A DNA stretch of 64,000 bases, from positions 62,001-126,000 of the forward strand of contig CAUEQD010000002.1 in NCBI GenBank assembly GCA_959019945.1, written 5' to 3'. Under the pieces are notes generated by a model. That model worked only from the letters and a program-made list of their open reading frames with translations, was not told the DNA's origin and ran no database searches. Position numbers and translations under genes: made by a program. Origin of the DNA: an uncultured Collinsella sp. Lineage in GTDB: Bacteria > Actinomycetota > Coriobacteriia > Coriobacteriales > Coriobacteriaceae. Shown one piece after another: positions 50,665-62,597 of the stretch; position 1 is the first letter of the stretch; each line of letters begins with the position of its first letter.

Positions 50665-52887
50665 ATGAATATGCTCAAAATCTCGAAGGCGATCTTTAGG
50701 TCGCTTCTCTCCTCCAGGTCGCTCTGTGTTGTCGTTGTTGCGTTGATGGTTCTTTGTGCTCTGCCCGTCTTCAGGAGCGCGGCTGGCATCGACGGACGGG
50801 TCGAATACCTCGAGTCGGGAATAACCCGTGTTGAGCAGGAATTGTCAGCATCCTATGCGGATGCGCTTGTGAATGCGGGGGAGGACGGTGTCTATACCTC
50901 TTCATCAAGCATGCCCGCGCTTCTGTACCCTCTTGCCGCGGGACGTCTTATCTTGGCACCGCTCTCTCCCCTACTTCCGTTTCTGCAGATATCGGATGGA
51001 GAGTACACCTATTATGACGGATCGAAGGAGTACTTGCTATGGGTCGCAACGGCCGTTGCCGTCTCGTTCCTTGCCGCGCGTCTTAACAAACGTGGAAAGC
51101 TCATCATCCAGGCACCGATGGGCGAGCTGGGTAGACTTGTTGCATCGAGCGTATGGGCGAGTGTTTTTGCAATGCTTGCCGTCCTCGCCATCAATCTTCC
51201 AGGGATAATCGCCGCGCTTGTGAAGAATGGCCCGGGCTCGCCGTTCTATCCGATAGGCTACATTCAATATGCGACTCCGGTTATCAAACCGGCTTGGCTG
51301 GTGTTCGCGCAGACGGCCATCTTGCAATTCTTGGTGGCAGCGTTCATCTCGCTTGTCGTTCACCTTGCCGTGAAGATTGCCAATAACCCTACGCTTGGAA
51401 TCGTGTTCGTATGTGCCCTGATGGGGGTGACGATGGTTCCCGGGTATTACGGAAGATCCATCGCTTTACGTGAGTTCGCCCTGTTGAATCCCCTTACGTA
51501 TGCGAACACTGAGTTGACCGTCGGCGCCTATAGCCCGTACCCGACAACGCAGATAGTGAATCTACCTGGACTTTGCTTCGAGCGTGGCGCGATTGCCCTC
51601 GTATGCGCAATCGGGATCGAGGTGCTGGCAATTAGCCTGCTTTGCGTTGCTGGAAAGAGCGGCTGCGCGTGCCCGATATCCCCGATTTGTCTTGAGAGAG
51701 GTTCCTTCACTGCATCGAGAACGGCAACTCGTTCGAGCGCTTGTGCCTCCGCCGTTGCATACGTAAGAACGATGGGGAAACTGCTCCTGCGTTCTCCTAC
51801 CCTCGCCGTATGCGCGATTGCAATGTCGACGACGATGCTGGCCCCGGCTCTGGTCGAGATGTTTCCTGACGCTGATAACGTTTCCGCTGTTCGGTATAGG
51901 GATGGGGAGCTCCGTTCAATAGATCGGTATCTAGAGCAGAACGCTGCGAATATGGACGTCGAGGGCAAAGCGGCCCTGGAAGACATGCGGGATGCTCTTT
52001 CGGGTTTCGTGTACGCGCCTATGCCTGCGGAGGGGTTTCGAAGCCTTGCGACGTACGAGCGCGCTCGAGGTGAGCTGGGCGCGGCAGATGCGACTCTCCT
52101 GCAATCGATCGGAATCGAGCCGGAGACTCCTTCTCGTGCGGAGGCGCGCGCCCTTCTGCTTGAGTCGATCGCGAGCTTGCCGGAACCCAAGGTTTACGAG
52201 TTAAGTACGAAGATGCCCCCATTAATCCTCCTTTCGTATCTCCAGGCAGCGCTTCCCTCCTTATTTTTGCTGTTGCCCGTGGTTGTCACATCGCTCGCGT
52301 GCACCCACCTGCAGTGTCGTTCCCTTCTGGTTCTCCAGATCCCCGCAACAGCGCATGTGCGTTTTCTGACGGCTGTTGCGCTGGCTCTCCTGCTTGGCTT
52401 GGTGCTGCTTTTGGTGTCGATGGTTCCCGCTGTCGTTGTGTCCGTGATTAAGAACGGTGCGGGTGGATCGGAGTATCCCGTCGCTCTCATTCGGGCGGGA
52501 GCTTCGACAACGTCCATGGTGGGGGAGGCGGTGTTGTGCAGTATTCCGTTGCTGGTCATGGCATACGGCGTGATTTCCGTCGTCGCTGCGTTGACAGCAG
52601 CGATTAGCCGCAACCCCGTTGTCACCGGAATGGTTTGCGCGGTTCTCTTGGTGTTGGGTTCGTTGAGCGCTCATGTTGAAAGCGTGGGCATGGGCGTCGC
52701 GCTGCTGGCTCCATTCGCCTCGTTTGATCCCGCTTCCCAGGTGGGGACGATTGGGTTCCTTGGGCGAGGGACGAACGCGATGCCTTTTGGAGAGGTCGTC
52801 GGCGCATCGGGCGCTCTGCTGGTGGTCTTGGGCGCCGTATCTCCGTTGATGGTGCGCCTGAGTGTTCCAAAGATCGAAAGGGGATGA
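50665..52887 (+). CDS. ABC transporter permease, large two-part membrane protein
   Basis: About 740 residues that look like two ABC-2 type permease halves fused in one chain. Each half has an N-terminal helix, an extracellular region and a group of about five membrane helices (about 10-330 and 370-740). Similar segments occur in both, for example NGPGSPFYPIGYI and NGAGGSEYPVALI, and NPTLGIVFVCALMGV and NPVVTGMVCAVLLVL, which argues for internal duplication. ATG 50665 follows AAGGTTGG; ATG 50647 is an alternative. The ATPase at 52893 follows within five bases. An exporter role is inferred; no substrate is evident. Confidence 0.78.
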   Translation: MNMLKISKAIFRSLLSSRSLCVVVVALMVLCALPVFRSAAGIDGRVEYLESGITRVEQELSASYADALVNAGEDGVYTSSSSMPALLYPLAAGRLILAPLSPLLPFLQISDGEYTYYDGSKEYLLWVATAVAVSFLAARLNKRGKLIIQAPMGELGRLVASSVWASVFAMLAVLAINLPGIIAALVKNGPGSPFYPIGYIQYATPVIKPAWLVFAQTAILQFLVAAFISLVVHLAVKIANNPTLGIVFVCALMGVTMVPGYYGRSIALREFALLNPLTYANTELTVGAYSPYPTTQIVNLPGLCFERGAIALVCAIGIEVLAISLLCVAGKSGCACPISPICLERGSFTASRTATRSSACASAVAYVRTMGKLLLRSPTLAVCAIAMSTTMLAPALVEMFPDADNVSAVRYRDGELRSIDRYLEQNAANMDVEGKAALEDMRDALSGFVYAPMPAEGFRSLATYERARGELGAADATLLQSIGIEPETPSRAEARALLLESIASLPEPKVYELSTKMPPLILLSYLQAALPSLFLLLPVVVTSLACTHLQCRSLLVLQIPATAHVRFLTAVALALLLGLVLLLVSMVPAVVVSVIKNGAGGSEYPVALIRAGASTTSMVGEAVLCSIPLLVMAYGVISVVAALTAAISRNPVVTGMVCAVLLVLGSLSAHVESVGMGVALLAPFASFDPASQVGTIGFLGRGTNAMPFGEVVGASGALLVVLGAVSPLMVRLSVPKIERG

Positions 52888-52892
52888 TCTCG

Positions 52893-53633
52893 ATGATTGA
52901 CCTTCAAACGCTGACGATCTCTTATGGAAAGAAGGTGCTCGTAGATTCGGTGAACGCTGAGTTTGCCCCGGGTACGGTCTACGGTCTCGTCGCTCCGAAC
53001 GGGCATGGAAAGACGACGTTGCTGCGTGCGATGGCAGGTTTGCCGGGTCCTCGCGTGGACGGGAGCATCGTTCTGGATGAGGTGCAGGGTACGGGTGCGA
53101 GAGAGGTCCGTTCTATGATCTTCTATGCACCTGGTGAGGGGACGCTGCTGTATCCCGGATTGCGTGCGGAAGATCACCTCAAGATGGTTTGCGATATGTG
53201 GCCGCACGCTCGCGATATCGAAGAGATAGTGGAACAAACGCAGATAGGCGAGTTCGCGAAGATGAGGATCCGCACTCTGAGCCAGGGCATGAAGCAGCAG
53301 CTTACCCTGGCGATTGCGTATGCGACGGGCGCGCGGTGCCTTCTATTAGATGAGCCCATGAACGCGCTCGACCCCAGCAGGGTGGACTTGCATTCCGAGA
53401 TTCTCAGGAAGCTGGCCGATTCTGGTACGTGCATCATCATGTCATCCCACATCTTGGATTCGGTCGATAGGCTGTGCGATGAGATTCTGTTTTTGAAGGA
53501 TGGGAGGCTCATTAGAAGCATTCCGCAAGATGATGCTGCGCCGAAGTCTCCTGGATCCCATTTCGCAAAGCCTGCCGGACGCGCCGAGGGTGCGCTAAGC
53601 ACGTATCGGCGACTCTACGAAAAGGGCGGGTAG
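52893..53633 (+). CDS. ABC transporter ATP-binding protein
   Basis: A 246-residue ATPase. Walker A is PNGHGKTT (35-42), the signature is LSQGMKQQLTLAIA near 130, and Walker B is CLLLDEP followed by the NALDPSR D-loop. The switch histidine is in MSSHILDSVD. ATG 52893 is preferred to ATG 52884, because AAAGGGG is 9 bases before it and directly abuts the other. It powers the fused permease encoded upstream. Its C-terminal 35 residues are an extra tail. Confidence 0.93.
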   Translation: MIDLQTLTISYGKKVLVDSVNAEFAPGTVYGLVAPNGHGKTTLLRAMAGLPGPRVDGSIVLDEVQGTGAREVRSMIFYAPGEGTLLYPGLRAEDHLKMVCDMWPHARDIEEIVEQTQIGEFAKMRIRTLSQGMKQQLTLAIAYATGARCLLLDEPMNALDPSRVDLHSEILRKLADSGTCIIMSSHILDSVDRLCDEILFLKDGRLIRSIPQDDAAPKSPGSHFAKPAGRAEGALSTYRRLYEKGG

Positions 53634-53786
53634 AAATGCAAGTTAAAAATCTATGTGGTCAATATGATGCCGTTGAACCCGCGTGTCGATACCGCTCAGC
53701 CATTCGCCTCGCCCCCATCGCACGCATCTTCATTCGGTCTGTTACTTTTAATCTAACAATTCTTTGAGGAACGTAGGTGCTTCTAA

Positions 53787-55595
53787 ATGTACTGTCGACT
53801 TCTTCTCAAACTAATCCTAAGAGACAAGGCCGTATGGATTTGTACGCTCGTTCTCGCTGCAGCCTTTTCCGTCCCCATTGCGTTCAATTCACCCATCTAC
53901 GGCCCCTTCTTTATGAAGCAGGGCATGCAGGGCTTTGTCGACGCATTCAATACGCGCGCGCCCCAGGCCAGCGGCACAGACCTATCGCCAGAGCAGCAAG
54001 ATGACGCTGAGCTTGCAAGATACGCGAACGCCGCCCTCGCCGCCCAAACCGACGCCGCCTTTCTCGACTCTGCCGAGAGCTACTACGCGCTCATGGACGA
54101 GGGCTTCCAATCCGGGTCCATCGTGGGGGACCAGGAGACCAATGACGCGGCGCTCGCATATTGCCGTGCCCTGAGCAGCTCCGGCATCGCGGATATCCCG
54201 GCCTCCGCAAACGACCTGCCGTTCCTCTCCTTCCTGCCCTACGCCATTGCCCAGGCGCCGTCCTTCCTTCCCTTCATCCCCTTCCTTCTCTCGTCGATAC
54301 TCGTGCTCGGCGCCACAAGGCCCGGGACCCTGGCGGCAAAGGCGCCCGTGCCCAAATTCCGGCGCCTTATCCAGATCGTGTTTTCGATAATCGCCGCGGG
54401 GACCGCGATGCTCCTCGCCGGCCTCGCGCCCGGGGGCATTTACGCCTTGGCCCTAAACGGCTTCGGGCAGATCGGGTACCCGATCGCCTTCTTCCATGAC
54501 GGCGCGCTTACCACCACGACCGCGGGAAACGTCTTCACAGCCCTGCTTCTCGCGCTGCTCGCGGGCGGAACCTTGATATCCGTTTGCTCCGCCGTCCTAT
54601 CGACCGCAACGAGGCGCGTCCTCGCGGGCCCCCTTACCTCCGCGCTGCTTGTCGCGGCCCCGGCATTCCCGTTACTGTCCGATTCGGCACTAGGGCATAA
54701 CGCCGCGCTCAATCTCCTGCCGCTGGCCATATTCTCGCCTATCGAGGCAACGGGTTACGTGGGATGCTTCCCGACAGAATTCATTGGCTCCGGTTCGGGC
54801 AGCGCATCGATGCTTGCCGTGGCCCTGGCATACGCCGCGGTCCTTTTTGCGGTCGGCGCCGTTGCGACACGTTCGCCCAAACAGCCTGGACCCGCGAAAA
54901 AGCACCATGGGCTCGAGCTCCTGGACGCGAGCGTGGGATACGGGAGCACGACGATACTTTCAATCGGGTCGCTTTTCCTGAGCCCGGGAACGGCGGCGGG
55001 CCTCGTTGCCCCCAACGGCTCGGGGAAAACCACCCTTCTTGAAGCGCTGTCGGGCCAATTTCCCACCCGCATCCGCTCGGGAAGCCTGGCGGCAGACGGA
55101 ATCTACCAACGTCGATCAGCCGAATTCGCAGAACTCGTCTACCTGAGCTCTTCGGGCGGCGCGGATCTCTATCCCACGCTATCGGCCATCGAGCACCTTG
55201 CTTTCGTTAGGGAGGCGTGGAAATCGGCCGCCGACATCGACTCGCTCTGCGACTCCCTCGGAATCTCCCCATATCTCGACAAGCCGACCCGTAAACTCTC
55301 GACAGGAATGAAGCAGCAGGTAAAGCTTGCCATGGCGATATCGACCGGTTGCCCGTACCTCATCCTCGATGAACCGCTGAACGGCCTCGATCCGGGAAAG
55401 CGGAAAACCTCCTGCGACGCGATGCGCAGCGAGGTGGCGCGGGGACGCAGCGTGCTCATTTCAAGCCATCTGCTCGACGACCTGGCAGACCTCACCGACT
55501 CGTTCTACTTCATCGAGGCCGGCACGCTCGTGGAAAAGATCGAGTCGTCCTCGCAGACGCTCAAGCAGGAATACCTCGATACATACGAGAGATGA
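53787..55595 (+). CDS. ABC transporter, permease fused to ATPase
   Basis: A 602-residue protein with a membrane half (about 1-360; first helix WICTLVLAAAFSVPIAF, an extracellular part to about 140, then five or six helices) and a C-terminal ATPase (about 375-602). The ATPase has Walker A APNGSGKTT, signature LSTGMKQQVKLAMA, Walker B LILDEP and switch SSHLLDD. The permease contains NGFGQIGYPIAFFHDGA, the counterpart of the YPIGYI/YPVALI segments in the first permease, so both systems share ancestry. It lies 153 bases after the first ATPase. It may work alone as a homodimer. Confidence 0.82.
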   Translation: MYCRLLLKLILRDKAVWICTLVLAAAFSVPIAFNSPIYGPFFMKQGMQGFVDAFNTRAPQASGTDLSPEQQDDAELARYANAALAAQTDAAFLDSAESYYALMDEGFQSGSIVGDQETNDAALAYCRALSSSGIADIPASANDLPFLSFLPYAIAQAPSFLPFIPFLLSSILVLGATRPGTLAAKAPVPKFRRLIQIVFSIIAAGTAMLLAGLAPGGIYALALNGFGQIGYPIAFFHDGALTTTTAGNVFTALLLALLAGGTLISVCSAVLSTATRRVLAGPLTSALLVAAPAFPLLSDSALGHNAALNLLPLAIFSPIEATGYVGCFPTEFIGSGSGSASMLAVALAYAAVLFAVGAVATRSPKQPGPAKKHHGLELLDASVGYGSTTILSIGSLFLSPGTAAGLVAPNGSGKTTLLEALSGQFPTRIRSGSLAADGIYQRRSAEFAELVYLSSSGGADLYPTLSAIEHLAFVREAWKSAADIDSLCDSLGISPYLDKPTRKLSTGMKQQVKLAMAISTGCPYLILDEPLNGLDPGKRKTSCDAMRSEVARGRSVLISSHLLDDLADLTDSFYFIEAGTLVEKIESSSQTLKQEYLDTYER

Positions 55596-55666
55596 ATGTG
55601 GGGGAGTGTTCGGATGAAGTCGATAATCAAGGCAGCTCATGTCGTGCCGAAAAGACCGTGAACCTT

Positions 55667-55695
55667 TTGTGGGACGCGCGGCGCCGTGGTAACAT
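55667..55695 (+). promoter_or_regulatory. Candidate promoter of rpmE
   Basis: TTGTGG (55667-55672) and TAACAT (55690-55695) are separated by 17 bases, about 85 bases upstream of rpmE. Confidence 0.5.
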
Positions 55696-55708
55696 AGCCG
55701 AGTTTGTT

Positions 55709-55757
55709 GTCTTGGTCGGAAACCAAGACGCCTTATGCGCTGATCGGTAACCAGCGC
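55709..55757 (+). promoter_or_regulatory. Structured rpmE leader, possible L31 autoregulatory RNA
   Basis: Two hairpins follow each other: GTCTTGGT/ACCAAGAC (55709-55716, 55722-55729) and GCGCTG/CAGCGC (55737-55742, 55752-55757). They end about 15 bases before the ribosome site AAGGAG. Leader RNAs that bind L31 are known in several phyla; this assignment rests on position and structure alone. Confidence 0.45.
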
Positions 55758-55779
55758 CTGACCAATAAGGAGTCCTACC

Positions 55780-56205
55780 ATGAAGCAGGGTATCCATCCC
55801 CAGTATGTCGAGTGCACGGTGACGTGCTCCTGCGGCAACACCTTCAAGACGCACGCTACTGTGTCCGAGATGAAGGTCGAGCTTTGCAACGAGTGCCACC
55901 CGTTCTACACCGGCCAGCAGAAGTTCGTCGACACCGGTGGACGCGTCCAGCGCTTCGCCGACAAGTTCGGTGGCGCCGCTGCCGCCCAGCTCAAGAAGGC
56001 TGAGGAGGCCAAGGCTGCCAAGGCCGCCAAGGCTGCTGAGGCCGAGGCCGCTCGCAAGGCCGCCGCTGAGGCTAAGGCTGCCGAGAAGGCTAAGCGTGCC
56101 GCTAAGTTCGCCGAGGAGGCTGCCAAGCAGGCCGCCGAGGCTCCCGCAGAGGCTCCCGTCGAGGAGGCCGCTGCCGAGGCTGAGACCACCGAGGCTGCTG
56201 AGTAA
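55780..56205 (+). CDS. rpmE: 50S ribosomal protein L31 with long Ala/Glu tail
   Basis: A 141-residue L31 of the zinc form, with CSCGNTF and CNECHPF (cysteines near 16, 18, 36, 39). The ribosomal core ends near residue 68. The remaining 70 residues are a low-complexity helix of Ala, Glu and Lys, roughly doubling the usual 70-residue length. The tail would reach beyond the 5S/L5 bridge region; a function is not known. It follows a structured leader and has its own terminator. Confidence 0.95.
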   Translation: MKQGIHPQYVECTVTCSCGNTFKTHATVSEMKVELCNECHPFYTGQQKFVDTGGRVQRFADKFGGAAAAQLKKAEEAKAAKAAKAAEAEAARKAAAEAKAAEKAKRAAKFAEEAAKQAAEAPAEAPVEEAAAEAETTEAAE

Positions 56206-56240
56206 ATAGCTCGCCGCGGAATCGCTCGCATTCATGGCAT

Positions 56241-56282
56241 AAGGGCCGTGCATCCGTTTGGGTGCGCGGCCCTTTTCTTTTT
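56241..56282 (+). terminator. Terminator after rpmE
   Basis: AAGGGCC and GGCCCTT close a stem whose inner part GCATCC/GGGTGC holds a GTTT loop, followed by T-rich sequence. The same inner hairpin recurs after prfB. Confidence 0.85.
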
Positions 56283-56283
56283 A

Positions 56284-56350
56284 TTGGTGCAAGCCAACCT
56301 GTCCCCATTGCACCAGATTGGTGCGAAGGGGGCAGATTGGCTTGCACCAA
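56284..56350. repeat. Nested palindrome before secA, first
   Basis: The outer arms TTGGTGCAAGCCAA (56284-56297) and TTGGCTTGCACCAA (56337-56350) are perfectly inverted. A second pair, GCACCA/TGGTGC (56310-56315, 56319-56324), lies at the centre. No coding frame crosses it convincingly. Confidence 0.7.
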
Positions 56351-56380
56351 ATGGCAGAGAGACAGCGTTTGCCCAGATAA

Positions 56381-56417
56381 AACCTGCCAAAATAAACCAG
56401 TCCCTTTTTGGCAGGTT
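56381..56417. repeat. Palindrome before secA, second
   Basis: AACCTGCCAAAA (56381-56392) and TTTTGGCAGGTT (56406-56417) are perfect arms around AAACCAGTCCC-type sequence. The centre-right CAGTCCCTTTTT parallels the palindrome at 24234-24298. The rest of 56206-56546 holds no gene. Confidence 0.65.
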
Positions 56418-56546
56418 GGTCGTAGTTATTACGTGGCGGTCGAGGTCGACCGTATAGGCCGTGCCTTGTTTGGCTAAAGTACATTTATCTGTGTTTAACT
56501 CGCCCAAGGCTGCATGGCGTGGGCGATGGCCAAAAAGGAAAACCAC

Positions 56547-59353
<2,807 letters not shown>

Positions 59354-59354
<1 letters not shown>

Positions 59355-60502
59355 TGGCTGAGGCTTTAGAGGTAACGCCCGCCGAGCTGGACGCGTTTGC
59401 GGACCGGCTCGGCGAGGTCGAGTCGTATCTCCACTTGGACGAAAAGCGCACGCGCGTGACCGAGCTCGAGGCCAAAAGCGTGGCCCCCGGCTTTTGGGAT
59501 GACGCCGACGCCGCCCGTGCCACCATGGAGGAAATCGCGCGCACCAAGGAAGATATCGCTGCCGTGGACAACGCGCGCGGCGAGCTTTCCGATGCCCGCG
59601 CCGCGCTGGAGCTTGCCGAGGAGATGGGGGATGACCCCGATGCCGCCGCCCTTCGCGAGGAGGCTACAGCCACGGCTGAGCGCCTGGCCCGTGCCATCGA
59701 TGAGCTTGAGCTTTCGAGCTGGTTTACCGGTGAGTTCGATCACGGCGATGCCATTGTGACCATCAAGCCCGGACAGGGTGGTCTGGAGGCCCAGGACTGG
59801 ACCTTCATGCTCTTTAAGATGTACATGAAGTACTGCCAGCGTCGCGGCTGGAAGGTCACGATTAACGACTGCCCCGCTGCTGAGGTCATCGGCATCGACC
59901 GCGCGACCTTTACCGTCGAGGGCAAGGACGCATTTGGCATGCTGCGCGCCGAGGCCGGCGTCCACCGCTTGGTTCGCATTAGCCCCACCGACGACAAGAA
60001 GCGCCGCCAGACCACGTTTGCCGGCGTCGAGGTCATCCCCGTGCTACCCGATGATATCGACATCGAAATCAGTCCCGATGACATCCGCGTGGACGTGTAC
60101 CACGCGAGCGGCCCGGGCGGTCAGGGCGTTAACACCACCGACTCCGCCGTGCGCGTGACGCATTTCCCCAGCGGCATTGTGGTCACCTGCCAAAACGAGC
60201 GCAGCCAGATCCAGAACAAGGCCGCGTGCATGCAGATCCTCAAGGCTCGCCTGTACGAGATTGAGCTCGAGAAGCGCGCCGAGGCGCTCGATGAGATTCG
60301 CGGACCCAAAACCACGATTGGTTTTGGCAACCAGATCCGCAGCTACGTGCTCTACCCGTATCAGATGGTTAAGGACCTACGCACGGGCGTTGAGACCAGC
60401 AACGTCGAGGCAGTTCTTGACGATGGCGACCTGGACCCGTTTGTTATTGGCTATCATCGCTGGGCCACCGGCAACGCCGATGCAGAGATCCCATCTGCAT
60501 AA
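59354..60502 (+). CDS. prfB: Peptide chain release factor 2 with SPT in place of SPF
   Basis: A 382-residue class I release factor ending translation at UGA and UAA. GGQ is at 255-257 (GPGGQGVNTTDS) for peptidyl-tRNA hydrolysis. Alignment around HRLVRISPTDDKKRR shows residues 210-212 as SPT, where RF2 normally has SPF, the motif that reads the second and third stop bases. No programmed frameshift is needed: the frame is continuous from ATG 59354, whose A is the last base of the secA stop. Overall similarity is clearly RF2 and not RF1 (no PxT context). UGA stops in this window, including adk, imply that it still reads UGA. Confidence 0.92.
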
Positions 60503-60588
60503 ACCGCCCGGTTTATGTGGAAATGGATAAAACCCTCCGAGCAGGGTGGTTTTGTATCCAAAGCAAACCCTGCGCAGGGGTGGTTTTT
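60499..60588 (+). other. Three tandem AAACC/GGTTT hairpins after prfB
   Basis: ATAAACC/GGTTTAT (60499-60516), AAAACC/GGTTTT (60529-60553) and AAACC/GGTTTTT (60565-60588) follow one another. The third ends in a T run and could terminate. Confidence 0.5.
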
Positions 60589-60630
60589 GTTCGGCGAATC
60601 GGTAGAATCGAATACAGCAAGAAGTTCGAA

Positions 60631-60656
60631 GCGCATCCGTTTGGGTGCGCTTTTTT
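60631..60656 (+). terminator. Terminator just before the YitT-like gene
   Basis: GCGCATCC and GGGTGCGC pair around GTTT and are followed by six T, ending about 12 bases before ATG 60669. The arms match the inner hairpin of the rpmE terminator. Confidence 0.8.
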
Positions 60657-60668
60657 GAGGGAGGTAGC

Positions 60669-61559
60669 ATGGCATATCGTCTGGACATCAAGCGCATTCT
60701 ATCGATGAACTTCTTTCACGACCTGCCCCAGATTATGTTGGGGTGCGCTCTGGCCGCTATTGCGACCGACCTGTTTTTGATTCCCAACGGCCTTGCTGCC
60801 GGTGGTGTTACGGGCCTTGCCACCATTATCCAGGCGGTCGGCGCATCGCGCGGCATATCGCTTCCCGTTGGTATTCAGACGATCGTGATGAACGCCTTGC
60901 TGTTGCTGGTCGTTATGCGCGAGGGCGGCATGTTCTACGTGGTGCAGACCGCGACGGGCTTTGTGCTGCTGGGCTTCTTTACCGATCTGTTCGCCCCGTT
61001 CGTAGCACCTCTGGCGGATGCGGACCTGATGCTCCCTGCCATGTGGGGCGGCATTATTACAGGCATCGGTTACGGCATGGTGCTGCGCGCCGGCGCCAAC
61101 ACCGGCGGCTCGGACACGATTGGCCAAATCATCTCGCGTAATACCTCGCTGCCCGTGGGCTCGACCGTCATGGCGATCGATGTTGCCGTATGCGCGCTGT
61201 CGGCTCCGGTCTTTTCAATCGAAAATGCACTATATGCAGGCCTTTCGATGGTCATTAGCGGCTACGTGATCGATGCCGTGGTCGATGGTGGCAACAAACG
61301 CCGTATGGTACTCATCATCTCGGACAAGTTCCCTGATATCGCTGCCGATATCATGTATGGTCTGGGTCGTGGTTGTACCAAGTTTAAGGCGACTGGCATG
61401 TATTCGGGTGCCGAGAAGCCGGTGATTATGGTCATCGTGAGCCGTCGAGAGCTCAATACCCTCAAGACGATCGTGCGCGAGCGCGATCCTCACGCCATTG
61501 TGACGGTCGCTGACGTTACGGAAGCCTTCGGCGAGGGATTCAAGGACATTAGCGCGTAG
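60669..61559 (+). CDS. YitT-family membrane protein (DUF161/DUF2179)
   Basis: A 296-residue protein. The N-terminal two thirds have five membrane helices (beginning near 17-35, LGCALAAIATDLFLIPNGLAAGG) and the family motif GANTGGSDTIGQI near 145. The C-terminal domain (about 220-290) is the soluble DUF2179 part: KRRMVLIISDKFPDIAADI and VSRRELNTLKTIVRERDPHA. The transported or sensed molecule is unknown. ATG 60669 follows GAGGGAGG, directly after the preceding terminator. Confidence 0.88.
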   Translation: MAYRLDIKRILSMNFFHDLPQIMLGCALAAIATDLFLIPNGLAAGGVTGLATIIQAVGASRGISLPVGIQTIVMNALLLLVVMREGGMFYVVQTATGFVLLGFFTDLFAPFVAPLADADLMLPAMWGGIITGIGYGMVLRAGANTGGSDTIGQIISRNTSLPVGSTVMAIDVAVCALSAPVFSIENALYAGLSMVISGYVIDAVVDGGNKRRMVLIISDKFPDIAADIMYGLGRGCTKFKATGMYSGAEKPVIMVIVSRRELNTLKTIVRERDPHAIVTVADVTEAFGEGFKDISA

Positions 61560-61765
61560 GGCGACCGCGTTCCATCCAAAAGACGTTCACATTGATAAAC
61601 CGTTTCATCAGCGGTTCTGCCTGCTAAATTGTTCAAATAATGATAAAAACTCTGGTAAAGCCATCAGTTTCCAGCATAATGAATGACGTACGTGCATTGC
61701 GGCTGTGTTGGGATTACCTTCGGTGCCGTGCGCATTTTGTCTAATGAGGATGAAAGGAAGGCACA

Positions 61766-62596
61766 ATGAGCGACGAAGAGCTCAAAAAGGTTGCCAACGA
61801 GGTAAGGAAGGGCATCGTCACCGGCGTGCACGCTGCCAAGTCCGGCCATCCGGGCGGTTCGCTCGGCGCTGCCGACATCATGACCTATCTGTACTTTGAG
61901 GAAATGAACGTCGACCCGGCCGATCCCCGCAAGGCCGATCGCGATCGCTTCGTGCTTTCCAAGGGTCACTGCGCGCCTGGTCTGTACGCCGTGCTCGCCG
62001 AGCGCGGATTCTTCCCCAAGGAGGATCTCGAGACGCTGCGCCACATCGGCAGTCACCTGCAGGGCCATCCCAACATGAATGACACCCCGGGCGTCGACAT
62101 GTCCACCGGCTCGCTCGGCCAGGGCATCTCCGCCGCCGTGGGCATGGCGGTTGCCGCTAAGCACTGGGGCGATACTTACCGCACGTACGCCCTGCTGGGC
62201 GATGGCGAGAGCGAGGAGGGCCAGGTCTGGGAGGCCGCCATGTTTGCCGGCAACCAGCAGCTCGACAACCTCTGCGTGATCGTCGACCATAACGGCCTGC
62301 AGATCGACGGCCCCGTCGAGGAGGTCAACGACCCCATGCCGCTCGCCGACAAGTTCCGCGCCTTCAAGTTCCATGTGGTGGAGCTCGCCGACGGCAACGA
62401 CTTCGACCAGATCCGCGCCGCCTTTGCCGAGGCCCGCGCCACCAAGGGTCAGCCGACCGCCATTATCGCCGAGACCACGAAGGGCAAGGGCGTCTCCTTT
62501 ATGGAGAACCAGGTGGGTTGGCACGGTAAGGCCCCCAACGATGAACAGTTTGAGCAGGCCATGGCAGAGCTCACGGCCGCCGGAGAGGAGCTCTAG
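61766..62596 (+). CDS. Transketolase, N-terminal subunit
   Basis: A 276-residue thiamine-diphosphate domain of a split transketolase. The cofactor motif is LLGDGESEEGQVWEA (near 145-160), and CVIVDHNGLQIDG supplies the other end. HPGGSLGAADIM and LSKGHCAPGLYAVL are family segments. With the next gene it forms the complete enzyme, which moves two-carbon units between sugar phosphates in the pentose phosphate pathway. AAAGGAAGG precedes the ATG. Confidence 0.94.
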   Translation: MSDEELKKVANEVRKGIVTGVHAAKSGHPGGSLGAADIMTYLYFEEMNVDPADPRKADRDRFVLSKGHCAPGLYAVLAERGFFPKEDLETLRHIGSHLQGHPNMNDTPGVDMSTGSLGQGISAAVGMAVAAKHWGDTYRTYALLGDGESEEGQVWEAAMFAGNQQLDNLCVIVDHNGLQIDGPVEEVNDPMPLADKFRAFKFHVVELADGNDFDQIRAAFAEARATKGQPTAIIAETTKGKGVSFMENQVGWHGKAPNDEQFEQAMAELTAAGEEL

Positions 62597-62597
62597 G

